5,054 bases of DNA from positions 1 to 5,054 of the forward strand of contig JAFGQF010000152.1 in NCBI GenBank assembly GCA_016935775.1, given 5' to 3'. The translations under genes and the position numbers were made by a program. The notes under the pieces are model-generated. The model was not told the origin of the DNA. It saw only the letters and a program-made list of their open reading frames with translations, and ran no database searches. The stretch's first letter is position 1, and the number at the start of each line of letters is the position of its first letter. This DNA is from Caldifarciminota bacterium. Lineage in GTDB: Bacteria > Hydrothermota > Tepidihabitantia > Tepidihabitantales > Tepidihabitantaceae. Shown in pieces: positions 5,051-5,054 of the stretch.

Positions 5051-5054
5051 GCAA

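Overview
This window looks like part of a GC-rich bacterial chromosome, roughly two-thirds G+C by eye. Several features point to a bacterium: a bacterial-type selenocysteine tRNA, a type III pantothenate kinase, TsaB, and an FG-GAP protein with a FlgD-like C-terminal tail. That tail, an archaeal-type fructose-bisphosphate aldolase/phosphatase, and the leaderless promoter architecture together suggest a deep or candidate-phylum lineage such as the WOR-3/Stahlbacteria or Zixibacteria/Eisenbacteria type. This placement is inferred from protein style only and is tentative.

Layout. Positions 1-938 (minus) carry the first 312 codons of a fructose-1,6-bisphosphate aldolase/phosphatase that runs off the left edge. 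Positions 939-1050 are a compact divergent control region. It has a strong sigma70-like promoter facing right, a weaker promoter pair facing left, and a perfect 9-bp inverted repeat that covers both -35 regions. Positions 1051-4923 (plus) form a tightly packed four-gene operon: a secreted FG-GAP beta-propeller protein, biotin protein ligase, type III pantothenate kinase (coaX) and tsaB. The junctions are a TAATG overlap, a 10-nt overlap and an ATGA overlap. A perfect 10-bp GC hairpin then encloses the tsaB stop codon in its loop. Converging on it from the right edge is a complete tRNA-Sec gene (selC, minus, 4957-5050).

How the genes fit together. Biotin ligase and pantothenate kinase supply biotinylated carboxylase and coenzyme A, a common housekeeping pairing. 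TsaB supports t6A tRNA modification. The propeller protein is the odd member, because it is exported yet heads a cofactor operon. The divergent aldolase/phosphatase serves gluconeogenesis. selC implies that the organism decodes UGA as selenocysteine somewhere in its genome, although all complete genes here appear to use ordinary stops.

The items most worth a second look are a probable leaderless GTG-start gene, a coaX lacking the usual Asp of its first phosphate motif, a G-A mismatch at the eighth acceptor pair of tRNA-Sec, and a domain inserted into the last propeller blade. I did not find convincing evidence of a wholly new multi-gene system.
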